DNA from: Dyella dinghuensis | GTDB taxonomy: Bacteria > Pseudomonadota > Gammaproteobacteria > Xanthomonadales > Rhodanobacteraceae | Direction: 5' to 3' | NCBI RefSeq assembly: GCF_003977615.1 | Contig: NZ_RYZR01000003.1 | Location: 780,398 to 844,397 of the forward strand | Length of the DNA: 64,000 bases | In this document: piece by piece, positions 1-8,874 of the stretch | Position numbering within the stretch: position 1 is the stretch's first letter | Layout: the number at the start of each line of letters is the position of its first letter | Notes under the pieces: generated by a model | Told to the model about the DNA's origin: nothing | The model's database searches: none | What the model saw: only the letters and a program-made list of their open reading frames with translations | Made by a program: the position numbers and the translations under genes

Positions 1-4
1 AAAC

Positions 5-775
5 ATGTCACGCGTCTTTATTACGGGTTCGTCCACCGGCCTTGGCTTGATGACGGCCGAACTGCTCGCAAGTCAGGGCCACAAAGTCGTGATCCACGCA
101 CGCAACGCCAATCGCGCCGAGGATGCTGCACGATCCCTACCTGAAGCAGAGGCCGTCGTCATTGGCGACCTGGAAACCATCGCAGGCTCGACGAGTGTTG
201 CAGCACAAGTCAACGCACTCGGGCGCTTCGATGCAGTCATCCATAATGCGGCGGTCGGATATCGCGAAGGACATCGCGTGACATCCGATGGCTTGCCGCA
301 CGTCTTCGCCGTCAACACGTTATCCGCTTATTTACTCACCGCACTCATTGAGCGCCCAAAGCGACTCGTCTATCTCAGCTCCGGTATGCATCATCACGTC
401 GACGCGAATCTGGACGACATTCTCTGGAAGACGCGCCGCTGGAGTGGCTCTTCTGCTTATGCCGAAAGCAAGCTGCACGACACCATGCTCGCCTTCGCGG
501 TCGCCCGACGCTGGAAAGACGTTCTGTCGAATGCCCTGGAACCCGGCTGGGTGCCGACCAGGATGGGTGGACCTGGTGCGCCCGACGATATGGACAAGGC
601 GCACGTTACCCAAGCTTGGCTAGCCGTGAACGATAATTCTGACGCGCACGTCACAGGCAAATATTTCTATCACCTCAAGCAGATGAAACCGAATCGACAG
701 GCCTACGACGCGGTGCTGCAAGATCGTCTGCTGGCCATTTGCGCTGAAGTTTCCGGCGTAACGCTACCAGCCTGA
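5..775 (+). CDS. Short-chain dehydrogenase/reductase (SDR)
   Basis: An NAD(P)-dependent oxidoreductase of the classical SDR family, 256 residues, the usual length. The cofactor-binding glycine motif TGSSTGLG lies at residues 7-14, HNAAV near 80-84 matches the conserved NAG element, and the catalytic YxxxK is Y152/K156 in SAYAESK, with a serine pair near 125. It is cytosolic: no signal peptide or membrane segment is seen. The substrate cannot be read from the sequence. The ATG lies 4 nt inside the window, so the ribosome binding site is not visible. The next gene is on the opposite strand and gives no functional hint. Confidence 0.9.
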   Translation: MSRVFITGSSTGLGLMTAELLASQGHKVVIHARNANRAEDAARSLPEAEAVVIGDLETIAGSTSVAAQVNALGRFDAVIHNAAVGYREGHRVTSDGLPHVFAVNTLSAYLLTALIERPKRLVYLSSGMHHHVDANLDDILWKTRRWSGSSAYAESKLHDTMLAFAVARRWKDVLSNALEPGWVPTRMGGPGAPDDMDKAHVTQAWLAVNDNSDAHVTGKYFYHLKQMKPNRQAYDAVLQDRLLAICAEVSGVTLPA

Positions 776-868
776 CCTGTGCCCTCGCCAAAACGTTAGG
801 CTACAAGAAGCTGGTTTCATGTCCGTCTAGGGTCGACAGCGGACCGACAGTCAACGCTCGCAAACAAT

Positions 869-892
869 CGCGGCCGCACGATGGCGGCCGCG
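869..892 (-). terminator. Hairpin downstream of the outer-membrane barrel gene
   Basis: A perfect 9-bp stem (CGCGGCCGC / GCGGCCGCG) with a 6-nt loop lies 24 bp past the stop of the minus-strand gene at 917-1543. On the minus strand it is followed by a weak T-rich run (ATTGTTTG), so it may be an intrinsic terminator. It also sits between convergent genes and could serve both. Confidence 0.5.
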
Positions 893-916
893 TTGCGTGG
901 TGGTCTTGCGTAGAAC

Positions 917-1543
917 TTAGAAGCGATATTCGAGCGTGCCGCCGTATACGCTGGTGCCGAAATGACCTTGCCAGATGCCGGGGGCCTGCGAATGGTATTC
1001 ATCGTAATTCAGGCTTACGCCCAGATGACGATTGAAGTCGTAGCCCACGCCGGCGCCTGCATAAAAGCCGTTGCCAGTGGCCGTGGACGTGCTACTCGGT
1101 AGCAGACCGAACGTATCGTGCTGATGTCCGTCGGTCTGCGAATGGAACCAGCCTCCGCGCACCGAAAAGAACCAGCCGTTAGCATCGCCAGCATGCCACT
1201 TGAAAACGCCGCCCAAGATTTCACCATCGGTTTTAGCGCTTATACGGAGCGGGTCATACGGACCACCTAAGCTGCTCACGAGGTGGTAGTTGGTGCCGGA
1301 GACGTTACCCAAATCCACGTAGCCGGTTTCCACGCCCCAGGTATACGACTGGACATTCCACAGATAACCCAGACGCACCGCGCCTGCCCAACTGGTGGGA
1401 TCCCTGCTACGCAGATTGTTGAAAGCCGTATCCTGACCAGCCGCTTCGCCATTGACGAAGATTTGACCATCCATTGCCATAGCCGACGTGGACGCAATAG
1501 CGATGGCCACGCCGATGGCGATCTTTGAAATCCCTAGTTTCAT
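917..1543 (-). CDS. Small outer-membrane beta-barrel protein
   Basis: A 208-residue exported protein. The N-terminus (MKLGISKIAIGVAIAIAST) is a signal peptide ending SAMA before MDGQIF. The mature part has alternating aromatic strands, YxxGAGVGYDFNRHLGVSLNYD near the end and the C-terminal pattern YGGTLEYRF, with a terminal Phe typical of BamA-recognised barrels. It resembles the OmpA-like/OmpW-size opacity porin families, but no exact family is assigned. The start at 1543 is preferred over a longer in-frame one because an AGGGGC ribosome binding site precedes it and the signal peptide begins there. Confidence 0.8.
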   Translation of the reverse strand: MKLGISKIAIGVAIAIASTSAMAMDGQIFVNGEAAGQDTAFNNLRSRDPTSWAGAVRLGYLWNVQSYTWGVETGYVDLGNVSGTNYHLVSSLGGPYDPLRISAKTDGEILGGVFKWHAGDANGWFFSVRGGWFHSQTDGHQHDTFGLLPSSTSTATGNGFYAGAGVGYDFNRHLGVSLNYDEYHSQAPGIWQGHFGTSVYGGTLEYRF

Positions 1544-1628
1544 TGGAGCCCCTGATAAGAAGAGTGGGTTGTTGTCGACGAATGAACGCAACGATCCGAC
1601 CACTTTGGTATTTGCACCCATCCAGTGG

Positions 1629-1642
1629 CGCAAAATTTTGCG
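1629..1642. promoter_or_regulatory. Perfect 14-bp palindrome upstream of the barrel gene
   Basis: CGCAAAATTTTGCG is a perfect palindrome about 86 bp upstream of the start at 1543. The position and symmetry suit a regulator binding site, but no factor is identified. The remaining sequence between 1544 and 1830 holds nothing else I can support. Confidence 0.35.
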
Positions 1643-1830
1643 GCCGCAAGGAAATTCGCGGCGTATATATTTTCAGTGAAAGCGATGCGCTTCGCAAACG
1701 ACTCGTGCGCTCGACAACGGGATAGAGACAGTCAAGAAATATCGACGTAGACATAACTTCCAAACTCAACGTTGCGCTAGGCGTCAGCGACTGCCCCCGC
1801 AACGACGCACATCGTTGCGCAGTAACTTCG

Positions 1831-2400
1831 TCACCCATCTCCAACGCGTCGAGCGTTTATCTTTTCTCGCCATTTGGGCACGTTCACGCCCATCATGATG
1901 AGCCACAGGCAAAGCGATAGTTCTGCCAGGAAGCCCAAGACCTCCAGGTACGTGGATAGAGTGCCTGCATGCGGAGAGAGAAAAATCAGCCAACCCAAAC
2001 CGGCAAGCATCATCAGCACGCCAAGAATGCGTGGCAGAAAGGTTGACCTGAAAATGAGGTAGCCCAATAACAGGCAATAGGGCCCGAAAAATATCAGGGG
2101 ACTTACCCCGTAAACAGCGATATTAAAGACGCCCAGAACATCGATGGCGCACCCTGCCAGGCTGAATAATGCCGCGAGCAACGAAAAACGCGCATTCACT
2201 GGCTTAAACATGCCGTAGAAGAGCAGCGTTACAGCGACGTAAAACAGTTGGGAAATCAGATTGACGGCGTCATAGGCAACAAGCCGGCTCCGGCCAATGA
2301 AGGTCTCGGCGGATATCGCGGTTAGGAAGTAAAGCAAATAAACAACGCCGGTCATTCTCGCCCGGGGACGCGGAGAGGCTGCTTCGATCCGCTTTGTCAT
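1831..2400 (-). CDS. DUF4386-type integral membrane protein
   Basis: About 189 residues with six hydrophobic segments and charged loops. The opening PRARMTGVVYLLYFLTAI and the later FGPYCLLLGYLIFRSTFLPRILGVLM are typical of DUF4386 proteins, whose function is unknown. The inner membrane is the likely location. The ATG at 2400 was chosen over a GTG nine bases upstream; neither has a strong ribosome binding site. It is divergent from msrA with about 80 bp between them, so the two promoters probably share that gap. Confidence 0.75.
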   Translation of the reverse strand: MTKRIEAASPRPRARMTGVVYLLYFLTAISAETFIGRSRLVAYDAVNLISQLFYVAVTLLFYGMFKPVNARFSLLAALFSLAGCAIDVLGVFNIAVYGVSPLIFFGPYCLLLGYLIFRSTFLPRILGVLMMLAGLGWLIFLSPHAGTLSTYLEVLGFLAELSLCLWLIMMGVNVPKWREKINARRVGDG

Positions 2401-2483
2401 TTCGGGCACGATTATGCACCTTGCCTTTTGGCCGATTCACCCCATTAAACGCTCAGCGCAATGACTAGATAGTTGGAGGCCCG

Positions 2484-2993
2484 ATGACGACTCAACACGA
2501 CAAAGCCATCCTTGCCGGTGGTTGCTTCTGGGGTATGCAGGATTTGCTCCGCCGCTATCCGGGCATCCTGTCCACACGCGTTGGTTATACCGGTGGCGAC
2601 GTTGCCAATGCCACGTATAGAAACCACGGTTCGCATGCCGAAGCGATCGAAATCACCTTCGATCCAAGTGTCATCGGCTATCGCCAGATCCTCGAATTCT
2701 TTTTTCAGATCCACGACCCGAGCACCAAGAACCGTCAGGGCAATGATGTCGGCGCGAGTTACCGCTCAGCGATCTTCTATCTCAATGACGATCAAAAAGA
2801 GATCGCCGAAGATACGGTGGCCGATGCGGACGCATCAGGCCTATGGCCAGGAAAAATCGTGACCGAGATCGCTCCCGCAGGTCCCTTTTGGGAAGCGGAG
2901 CCGGAACATCAGGATTATCTGGAACGTTATCCCGATGGCTATACCTGTCACTTCATTCGGCCGGAATGGAAGCTACCGAAACGGGCGCATTGA
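2484..2993 (+). CDS. msrA: Peptide methionine sulfoxide reductase MsrA
   Basis: Reduces methionine-S-sulfoxide in proteins and free methionine, repairing oxidative damage in the cytosol. The 169-residue protein carries the signature GGCFWG with catalytic Cys14, then [26 protein letters not shown], and ends with [18 protein letters not shown], the usual MsrA C-terminal block. C155 is the only other cysteine near the end. A strong GGAGG ribosome binding site lies 5 nt before the ATG. It is a single gene: DUF4386 is divergent and the downstream monooxygenase is convergent. Confidence 0.95.
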   Translation: MTTQHDKAILAGGCFWGMQDLLRRYPGILSTRVGYTGGDVANATYRNHGSHAEAIEITFDPSVIGYRQILEFFFQIHDPSTKNRQGNDVGASYRSAIFYLNDDQKEIAEDTVADADASGLWPGKIVTEIAPAGPFWEAEPEHQDYLERYPDGYTCHFIRPEWKLPKRAH

Positions 2994-3014
2994 AAGAGAG
3001 AATGACCACGGCCA

Positions 3015-4514
3015 TTACGCAGACTCATCCTGCTTCGATGGCTGACGAAACTCGTAATCCTCTGGCCGAAAGTTAAGCGCGCGACTCCTGTAGACAAACG
3101 TGTAACTCGGCCAGATCGATGCGTTGCGTCCGGTCTTGTCCATGTACCAGCTTTTGCAACCAGCCGTCACCCAGACAGTTCCGCGCAATTTGCGATCCAC
3201 CCAGGCTATGTAACGCTTCTGCGCTTCGGCACCAGCCTCGACCACGGCAACGCCCAACGTTTCTGCACGCCGGATAAGGCGAAGCGCCTGCTCCACTTGC
3301 GTCTCCAGCATGTAAACCATCGACGTGTGCCCAAGAACCGTATTTGGTCCGTGGAGGAGAAACAAATTCGGAAAATCGCTGACCATGGTGCCCGTAAGCG
3401 AACGGGGACTGCCCTGCCAGACATCGGCCAGCGATGTGTTGTCTCGCCCATAGATGTAGTGGGAATACGGCAGATCCTGTACCTGAAAGCCGGTACCGAA
3501 GATGATCACATCGACCTTATGTTCGACTCCATCACTGCCGACGACGCCGTCTTCCGTGACACGTTCCAACCCTGAAGGAACAACGTGTACGTTCGGTTGT
3601 GCCAGCGCGGGATAATAATCATCTGAAACCAGGACGCGTTTGCAACCCAGCGTGTAGTGGGGCGTAAGCTTTCGACGCAAAACCGTATCTTTGATGCTCG
3701 CGTGCATGTGTCTGATGGCTTGCATCTGGACGACGCGCATCACGATGGGATGCCGAAATCCGAACGCCAGCAATTCGCGTTGCACGTAGATGCTGAAGCG
3801 AGCGCACCGCTGCCACCATGGAAACCGACGGAAGCGTTCCCTGGTATTCCGGGTAATGGCAAAGTCGCCGCGCTTGACGACCCACGCCGCGGTACGTTGA
3901 AAGAGATATAACGTCGAGACGATGGGCTGAATCCGTGGAACGAACTGAATGGCCGACGCCCCCGTACCGACCACGCATACCGCTTTGCCTTCCAGGTTCA
4001 CATCGCTTGGCCATTGGGCCGAGTGAAATATGGGCCCCTTGAAATGGCTCATCCCTTCTATAGCGGGAATCTTCGGATCGCTGAGCGCGCCCATGCCTGC
4101 AAACACGTAGCGGCCACGGTATTCCCCATGCGCGGTACCGATGATCCACTCGCCGTGTTCCTCACTCCAATACATGCGTTGAACCGCGGTATTGAATTGG
4201 ATGTGTTCCAATATCCGGAATTCCTGCGTGCAACGCCGAAGATAATCCAGAATCTCCGGCTGCGGAGAAAACTGGTAATTCCAACTCGAGTTGGGCGCAA
4301 AGGAATACGAATACAAATGTGATTGAACATCACACGCGCAGCCGGGATATCGATTGTCGCGCCAGACACCGCCGACATCGTCGCCGCGCTCCAGCACGAC
4401 AAAGTCGTGCTCTCCTTTTTGCTTCAGACGAATGGCCGCCGCCAGACCGCCGAAGCCGGCGCCAACGATGACGACCTTGAACGAGCGATCGTTCGGGCTC
4501 CGAGCGTCGAGCAC
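3015..4514 (-). CDS. Flavin-containing monooxygenase, Baeyer-Villiger type
   Basis: A 499-residue FAD/NADPH monooxygenase that would insert oxygen into a ketone or oxidise a heteroatom. The FAD-binding GAGFGG is at 18-23, and the Baeyer-Villiger fingerprint FxGxxxHxxxWP is fully matched by FKGPIFHSAQWP at 158-169. A second nucleotide-binding GTGASA follows near 183, and FGTGFQ lies near 340. A GTG start is used, directly after a GGAGGGG ribosome binding site. The acyl-CoA operon lies 130 bp upstream on the same strand, so the enzyme might make an ester or acid feeding it, but this is inference. The substrate is unknown. Confidence 0.9.
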   Translation of the reverse strand: MLDARSPNDRSFKVVIVGAGFGGLAAAIRLKQKGEHDFVVLERGDDVGGVWRDNRYPGCACDVQSHLYSYSFAPNSSWNYQFSPQPEILDYLRRCTQEFRILEHIQFNTAVQRMYWSEEHGEWIIGTAHGEYRGRYVFAGMGALSDPKIPAIEGMSHFKGPIFHSAQWPSDVNLEGKAVCVVGTGASAIQFVPRIQPIVSTLYLFQRTAAWVVKRGDFAITRNTRERFRRFPWWQRCARFSIYVQRELLAFGFRHPIVMRVVQMQAIRHMHASIKDTVLRRKLTPHYTLGCKRVLVSDDYYPALAQPNVHVVPSGLERVTEDGVVGSDGVEHKVDVIIFGTGFQVQDLPYSHYIYGRDNTSLADVWQGSPRSLTGTMVSDFPNLFLLHGPNTVLGHTSMVYMLETQVEQALRLIRRAETLGVAVVEAGAEAQKRYIAWVDRKLRGTVWVTAGCKSWYMDKTGRNASIWPSYTFVYRSRALNFRPEDYEFRQPSKQDESA

Positions 4515-4647
4515 GCCCCCTCCACACCGTCATGTCCCAGGGACAAAAATCAGACCAAAACCTGAGACAGGCTTATTACCTGAGCGCGGCGGGAGGAAAC
4601 GCTAAGGATTAGTACATTTGTCGTTTAGGCAAGCGAAGCTCGCTGCG

Positions 4648-5874
4648 CTAAACCGCATGATCCTCTACCTTCGGAATGGCCCCGCTTGCATACAACTCGT
4701 CGATATCGGCCACGCTAAATTCCAGTTGCCGCAGGATCTCCTCGTTATGCTCTCCGATCTTCGGAGCACGCTTGGCGGATACCTTGTCGACACCATGCAC
4801 CTGAATCGGGCTACTGATCGTGGATGTCAGTTTTCCACCGGCGCCCTCGATCGGAACAATGATGTTGTTTGCATGGAGCTGCGGATCGTCGATGACTTCG
4901 TGTGGAGCCCGCACCGCGCCGAACGTCACGTGCACACCGTTGAACACGTTGTACCAATGTTCCATCGGTTGCGAGCCGAACACCTCATCCAGGATGGCAG
5001 TGAGCTGCGGCATATTCACCATCAGCTTCGCCGGATCGGAGAACCTGGGATCAGTCAGGAGATCGGGTCGGCCGATTGCCATAGCCACGGCTGCCAACTT
5101 GTCGGACGTAACGACGAGAACGAACCACGTGTCATCGGCGGAGCGATAGACGTTCATCGCTGCATTCGCGGGATTTTTGCGATCGTGCAGCCCGAAGAAT
5201 TTGGCGTCGCACAGCGCAGCCTGGATGGAAACACTCGCGGACCACACGCCTTCGGCGAGCAGCGAGGTCGTGACATGCGCACCCTCCCCGGTTCGCTCGC
5301 GGCGATACAGGGCCGTGACAATCGCCGAATAGAGTCCCATTGCCGTCGCGTTGTCGCCACTACCCGCCACGGGCCAGGTTGGCGGCGCGCCGGCATCGCG
5401 CGTCATCGACAACAAGCCGCTGCGAGCCCAATACGACGTGATGTCGAAGCCAGGCAGGTTTGCATCGGGCCCCTTGTCGCCGAAACCCGTGATATCCGCG
5501 TAGATCAAGCGCGGATTCCAAGCGATGACATCATCATATTCAAGCTTGAGCCGCGCACGTGCAGGGTGCGGCGTGTTGACGATGAGAACGTCGGCCCATT
5601 TGACGAGCTTTTCGAGAACCGGCCGCGCGCTCGGGGATTTCAGATCAATCGCCATACCCCGCTTGTTGCGATTGTTCAGATGCCATGGGTAAGCATCCTC
5701 GGAAACCGGTTGTGGCGGGGCGTTGTGCGCGTGCCGCCACAGCTCGCCGCTCGGCGGTTCGACTTTGATGACGTCGGCGCCGAAGTCGGACAAGATCACC
5801 GCGGCGCTGGGACCTGCGATGAAGCTCGCCATGTCGACGACTTTCAGACCGGAAAAAATATTGTTGCTTGCCAT
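4648..5874 (-). CDS. CaiB/BaiF family (class III) CoA-transferase
   Basis: A 408-residue class III CoA-transferase that would move CoA from an acyl-CoA donor to a free acid. Conserved blocks are LKVVDMASFIAGPSAAVILSD near 10-30, GADVIKVEPP at 32-41, NRNKRGMAIDLK near 68-79 and RRERTGEGAHVTTSLL near 191-206. By eye, the position of the catalytic Asp of formyl-CoA transferase is a Glu here (E208); that needs a proper alignment. It is the last gene of the operon, 37 bp after the crotonase gene, and likely activates the pathway substrate. Confidence 0.88.
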   Translation of the reverse strand: MASNNIFSGLKVVDMASFIAGPSAAVILSDFGADVIKVEPPSGELWRHAHNAPPQPVSEDAYPWHLNNRNKRGMAIDLKSPSARPVLEKLVKWADVLIVNTPHPARARLKLEYDDVIAWNPRLIYADITGFGDKGPDANLPGFDITSYWARSGLLSMTRDAGAPPTWPVAGSGDNATAMGLYSAIVTALYRRERTGEGAHVTTSLLAEGVWSASVSIQAALCDAKFFGLHDRKNPANAAMNVYRSADDTWFVLVVTSDKLAAVAMAIGRPDLLTDPRFSDPAKLMVNMPQLTAILDEVFGSQPMEHWYNVFNGVHVTFGAVRAPHEVIDDPQLHANNIIVPIEGAGGKLTSTISSPIQVHGVDKVSAKRAPKIGEHNEEILRQLEFSVADIDELYASGAIPKVEDHAV

Positions 5875-5911
5875 ATTTGTTCTCTATGAATCGCTGTGTG
5901 CGGCGGATACT

Positions 5912-6730
5912 TCACCGCCCCCGAAATTGAGGTACACGTTTCTCGAGGAAAGCGGTGGTGCCTTCCTTCTTGTCTTCGCTGGCCGCGCAAATGCCAAAGT
6001 AGGAAGCCTCCAGCGCAAGCCCTGCGCTTTGGCTGGTCTCTAAACCTTTGTTCGCTGCATCCAGGGAAAACTTCACCGCAATCGGCGCGTTGGCAGCGAT
6101 CTGCTTGAGAATGGCTTCCGCTCGATCCATCAAGCTGTCCGCAGCGACAACCTCGTTGACCAGACCGATGCGATAGGCTTCCTGCGCAGAAATTGTTTCG
6201 CCGGTGAGGATCAGTTGCAGCGCGCGCCCTTTTCCCACGAGACGTGGCAGACGTTGCGTTCCACCACCGCCAGGCAGCAAGCCCAATTTGACTTCGGGTT
6301 GGCCGAATCTGGCGTGTTCCACGGCGATCCGTATCGTGCACGCCATGGCGGTCTCGCAACCTCCACCAAGCGCAAAACCATTGATCGCGGCGATGACGGG
6401 TTTGCCGAGATTTTCTATGAGGTCCAGCACGCCCTGCCCTAACCGGCTGGACTGCTCCGCTTCGTAGGCGTCCAAATGCGCGAGCTCGCTAATGTCGGCG
6501 CCGGCGATGAAAGCCTTGTCGCCCGCGCCGGTAAGGATCACGCCGCGCACGGAAGCGTCGGCTTTCGCATCCTCGAATGCAGCGTTCAAATCAGTCCAGG
6601 TCGACGTATTGAGTGCGTTGAGTACTTTGGGCCGATTAATCGTCACATAGGCGATCAAACCCTTTTTCTCGTACAGAACGTTCTCGAGCTTTAGCTCCGT
6701 CGCTGTCGAAATATTTAAGGATGAGGTCAT
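5912..6730 (-). CDS. Enoyl-CoA hydratase/isomerase (canonical crotonase)
   Basis: A 272-residue crotonase-family enzyme, probably hydrating a 2-enoyl-CoA. Both hydratase glutamates are present in their usual settings: GGGCETAMA (position of rat Glu144) and QPEVKLGLLPGGGGTQRLPR (position of Glu164). The oxyanion-hole GADISELA is also present. The start has a GGAGG ribosome binding site, and the previous gene's stop is only 2 nt away. Its partner at 6733-7530 lacks these glutamates, so this is the better hydratase candidate of the pair. Confidence 0.9.
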   Translation of the reverse strand: MTSSLNISTATELKLENVLYEKKGLIAYVTINRPKVLNALNTSTWTDLNAAFEDAKADASVRGVILTGAGDKAFIAGADISELAHLDAYEAEQSSRLGQGVLDLIENLGKPVIAAINGFALGGGCETAMACTIRIAVEHARFGQPEVKLGLLPGGGGTQRLPRLVGKGRALQLILTGETISAQEAYRIGLVNEVVAADSLMDRAEAILKQIAANAPIAVKFSLDAANKGLETSQSAGLALEASYFGICAASEDKKEGTTAFLEKRVPQFRGR

Positions 6731-6732
6731 TA

Positions 6733-7530
6733 CTAAGCTCCTCCCACCGTAGCTTTGGACTTTGAGAAGTCGGGCGCGCGTTTTTCGAGGAATGCCGTGA
6801 GGGCTTCCTTGGCATCATCCGACTGCAAACGCGACGCGTACTCCTGGAACTCGAGTTCCGCAGCGGCCGCCATATGAGCACTCAAGGTACGCCTCATCAG
6901 CCGCTTGCTCGCGCGCACGGCTCCAGCCGGCAGTCGTATCAGTTTGTTTGCCGTGTCCAGCGCTGTCGCCATGAGTTCGGCCTCGGCCACGACGCGTGTG
7001 ACGAACCCCAGCTCCGCCGCGCGACGCGCATCGAACGGCTGCGCCAGTAGAACCAATTCCGCTGCGGCGAGGTAGCCGATCTGCGCGGGAAGCCAATAGC
7101 TCGTTCCCAACTCCGGCACCAACGCGAGATTCACGAACGGCATCTGGAATCTGGTGTGCTCCGCGGCGTACACGAAATCGAAGTGCGTAAGCATCGTCGT
7201 GCCGCCGCCGATGGCGAGGCCATGTACCGCAGCGATAAGCGGCTTGTCGAACTCGATCAGCGCCGCGAAGAAGCGGGCCTGCGGACTGTCGTCACCCTGC
7301 GGAGGATGGTGGAGGAAATCGCCGAGGTCATTGCCCGCGCAGAATGCATCGCCGGTGCCATGCAAGAGCACAACCCGCGTTTCGTCGTCCTTGGCCGCGG
7401 CGTTGAGCAACTCCGCTACTGTCGAGTACATGTTGGACGTCATCGCATTCTTCTTCTCCGGTCGGTTGAACTGGATTCGAAGTATGTTCTCGACGCGTTC
7501 GGTCACAATCTCAGGCACTTCCATCTCCAT
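6733..7530 (-). CDS. Crotonase-family protein, isomerase-like active site
   Basis: About 265 residues of the enoyl-CoA hydratase/isomerase fold, opening with VTERVENILRIQFNRPEKKNAM. The two hydratase glutamates are replaced: GGGTTML carries Thr at the first and MPFVNLALVPELG has Phe at the second, while the Glu in VPELG sits where delta3-delta2 enoyl-CoA isomerases keep theirs. An isomerase or other acyl-CoA reaction is therefore more likely than hydration. The ATG at 7530 is preferred; a TTG at 7563 overlapping the previous stop would add 11 residues. Confidence 0.85.
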   Translation of the reverse strand: MEMEVPEIVTERVENILRIQFNRPEKKNAMTSNMYSTVAELLNAAAKDDETRVVLLHGTGDAFCAGNDLGDFLHHPPQGDDSPQARFFAALIEFDKPLIAAVHGLAIGGGTTMLTHFDFVYAAEHTRFQMPFVNLALVPELGTSYWLPAQIGYLAAAELVLLAQPFDARRAAELGFVTRVVAEAELMATALDTANKLIRLPAGAVRASKRLMRRTLSAHMAAAAELEFQEYASRLQSDDAKEALTAFLEKRAPDFSKSKATVGGA

Positions 7531-7559
7531 AGATTTTTGGCTGCTCGCGGTGACGCGCG

Positions 7560-8780
7560 TCAAACAAAGGCGCCGTAGCCAGTGATGGCTTTACCCACGA
7601 TCAGGTTTTGCATCTGATAGGTGCCTTCGTAGGAATAAAGCGCCTCAGCGTCGACGAAGAAACGCCCGACATCGTAGTCGGCGAGGATACCGTTGCCGCC
7701 CAAAAGCTCGCGTCCCCATGCGACGGTTTCGCGCGATTTAGCCGTACAAAACGCTTTCGCGAGTGCAGCTTGGTGATCGCTGAGCTTGCCGTCGTCATCG
7801 AGTTGCGCGAGCCGAAGCATCAAGCACTGGCATGCGGTCACGTTGGCGAGCATCTTTGCCAGCATATCCTGCACCAACTGGAACGAAGCAATCGGCTTGC
7901 CGAACTGCAATCGCTCCTGGGTGTATTTGAGCGTTGCTTCGAACGCACCCATCTGGATGCCGGTGGAAGCCCAACCCACCATGTAGCGTGTCATTCTCAG
8001 CACGCGTGCTGTATCGCGGAATGAGTTACCGCCCTGCAGGCGATTCGCCTCAGGCACGCGCACATCCGTCAACGTGATCTGCCCGTTCTGAACCACCTTC
8101 AACGCGATCTTGTGCTCCATCTTCTCAACGCTGAATCCGGGCGTGATCTTGTTCTCAACGATGAAACCTTTGACCTGATTGTCAGCGACATCGCGGGCCC
8201 AGATGATCGAAATGTCACACCATGGCGAGTTACCGATCCAACGCTTCTGGCCGTTGAGAACCCAGGTATCTCCTTCGCGCTTGGCGGTCGTAGTCAATCC
8301 GCCGCCTGTTCCCGAACCAACCAATGGCTCGGTCAATCCGAAACACCCGATCTTTTCAAAACGCGCCATTTGCGGAAGCCACTTCTGCCGCTGCTCATCC
8401 GATCCGTCGAGATAAATCGAGCCCATGGCCAGGCCGCTGTGCACACCGAAGAACGTACACATCGATGCATCGGTACGCGCTATCTCCATCGCGACGAAAC
8501 CGAACAGCTTCTGGCTACCGCCCGCGCAGCCATAACCTTCGTAGCCAAGCCCGCCAATACCCAGTTCCTTGAACGAAGGCAGCAGCTCGAACGGAAACGC
8601 GTCATCCGACCAGTACTTATTGATGATCGGCCGGACCTTCGTCTCCATGTACGCGCGCACTTTGGCGACGACGGCCCTCTCCTCGGGAGTAAGGTGATCG
8701 ACCAATTGATAGAAATCGCCGTTGGGTACGGGCACAGGTTTTTCGCCAGCGGCATGACTTGCTGCGGTGTCTGTAGACAT
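7560..8780 (-). CDS. Acyl-CoA dehydrogenase, glutaryl-CoA dehydrogenase-like
   Basis: A 406-residue FAD enzyme that introduces an alpha,beta double bond into an acyl-CoA. It shows CFGLTEPLVGSGTGGGLTTTAKR and WIGNSPWCDISIIWARD, the FAD region LQFGKPIASFQLVQDMLAKM, and the catalytic Glu in YSYEGTYQMQN near the C-terminus, as in the glutaryl-CoA dehydrogenase and plant ACX4 branch. No membrane segment is seen. It lies second to third in the operon, 94 bp after the 3-hydroxyacyl-CoA dehydrogenase gene. Whether it also decarboxylates cannot be told by eye. Confidence 0.9.
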   Translation of the reverse strand: MSTDTAASHAAGEKPVPVPNGDFYQLVDHLTPEERAVVAKVRAYMETKVRPIINKYWSDDAFPFELLPSFKELGIGGLGYEGYGCAGGSQKLFGFVAMEIARTDASMCTFFGVHSGLAMGSIYLDGSDEQRQKWLPQMARFEKIGCFGLTEPLVGSGTGGGLTTTAKREGDTWVLNGQKRWIGNSPWCDISIIWARDVADNQVKGFIVENKITPGFSVEKMEHKIALKVVQNGQITLTDVRVPEANRLQGGNSFRDTARVLRMTRYMVGWASTGIQMGAFEATLKYTQERLQFGKPIASFQLVQDMLAKMLANVTACQCLMLRLAQLDDDGKLSDHQAALAKAFCTAKSRETVAWGRELLGGNGILADYDVGRFFVDAEALYSYEGTYQMQNLIVGKAITGYGAFV

Positions 8781-8874
8781 TTGGAACTCATCCCTACGGC
8801 TTGAGAGCCGGAAAAGTTGAAGACGTACGATCGATCTCGCCGTTGGTCTCAGAGACCGCAGCCGTCGATTTCCT

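Noticed and set aside
4618..5889. A 423-codon plus-strand frame opposite the CoA-transferase gene
   Set aside because: It is antisense to a clear CaiB/BaiF gene, has His/Arg-rich composition typical of shadow frames in GC-rich DNA, and lacks any domain.
8847..8861. Small hairpin GGTCT-CAG-AGACC between two operon genes
   Set aside because: Only 5-bp arms with no T-run; expected by chance at this length.
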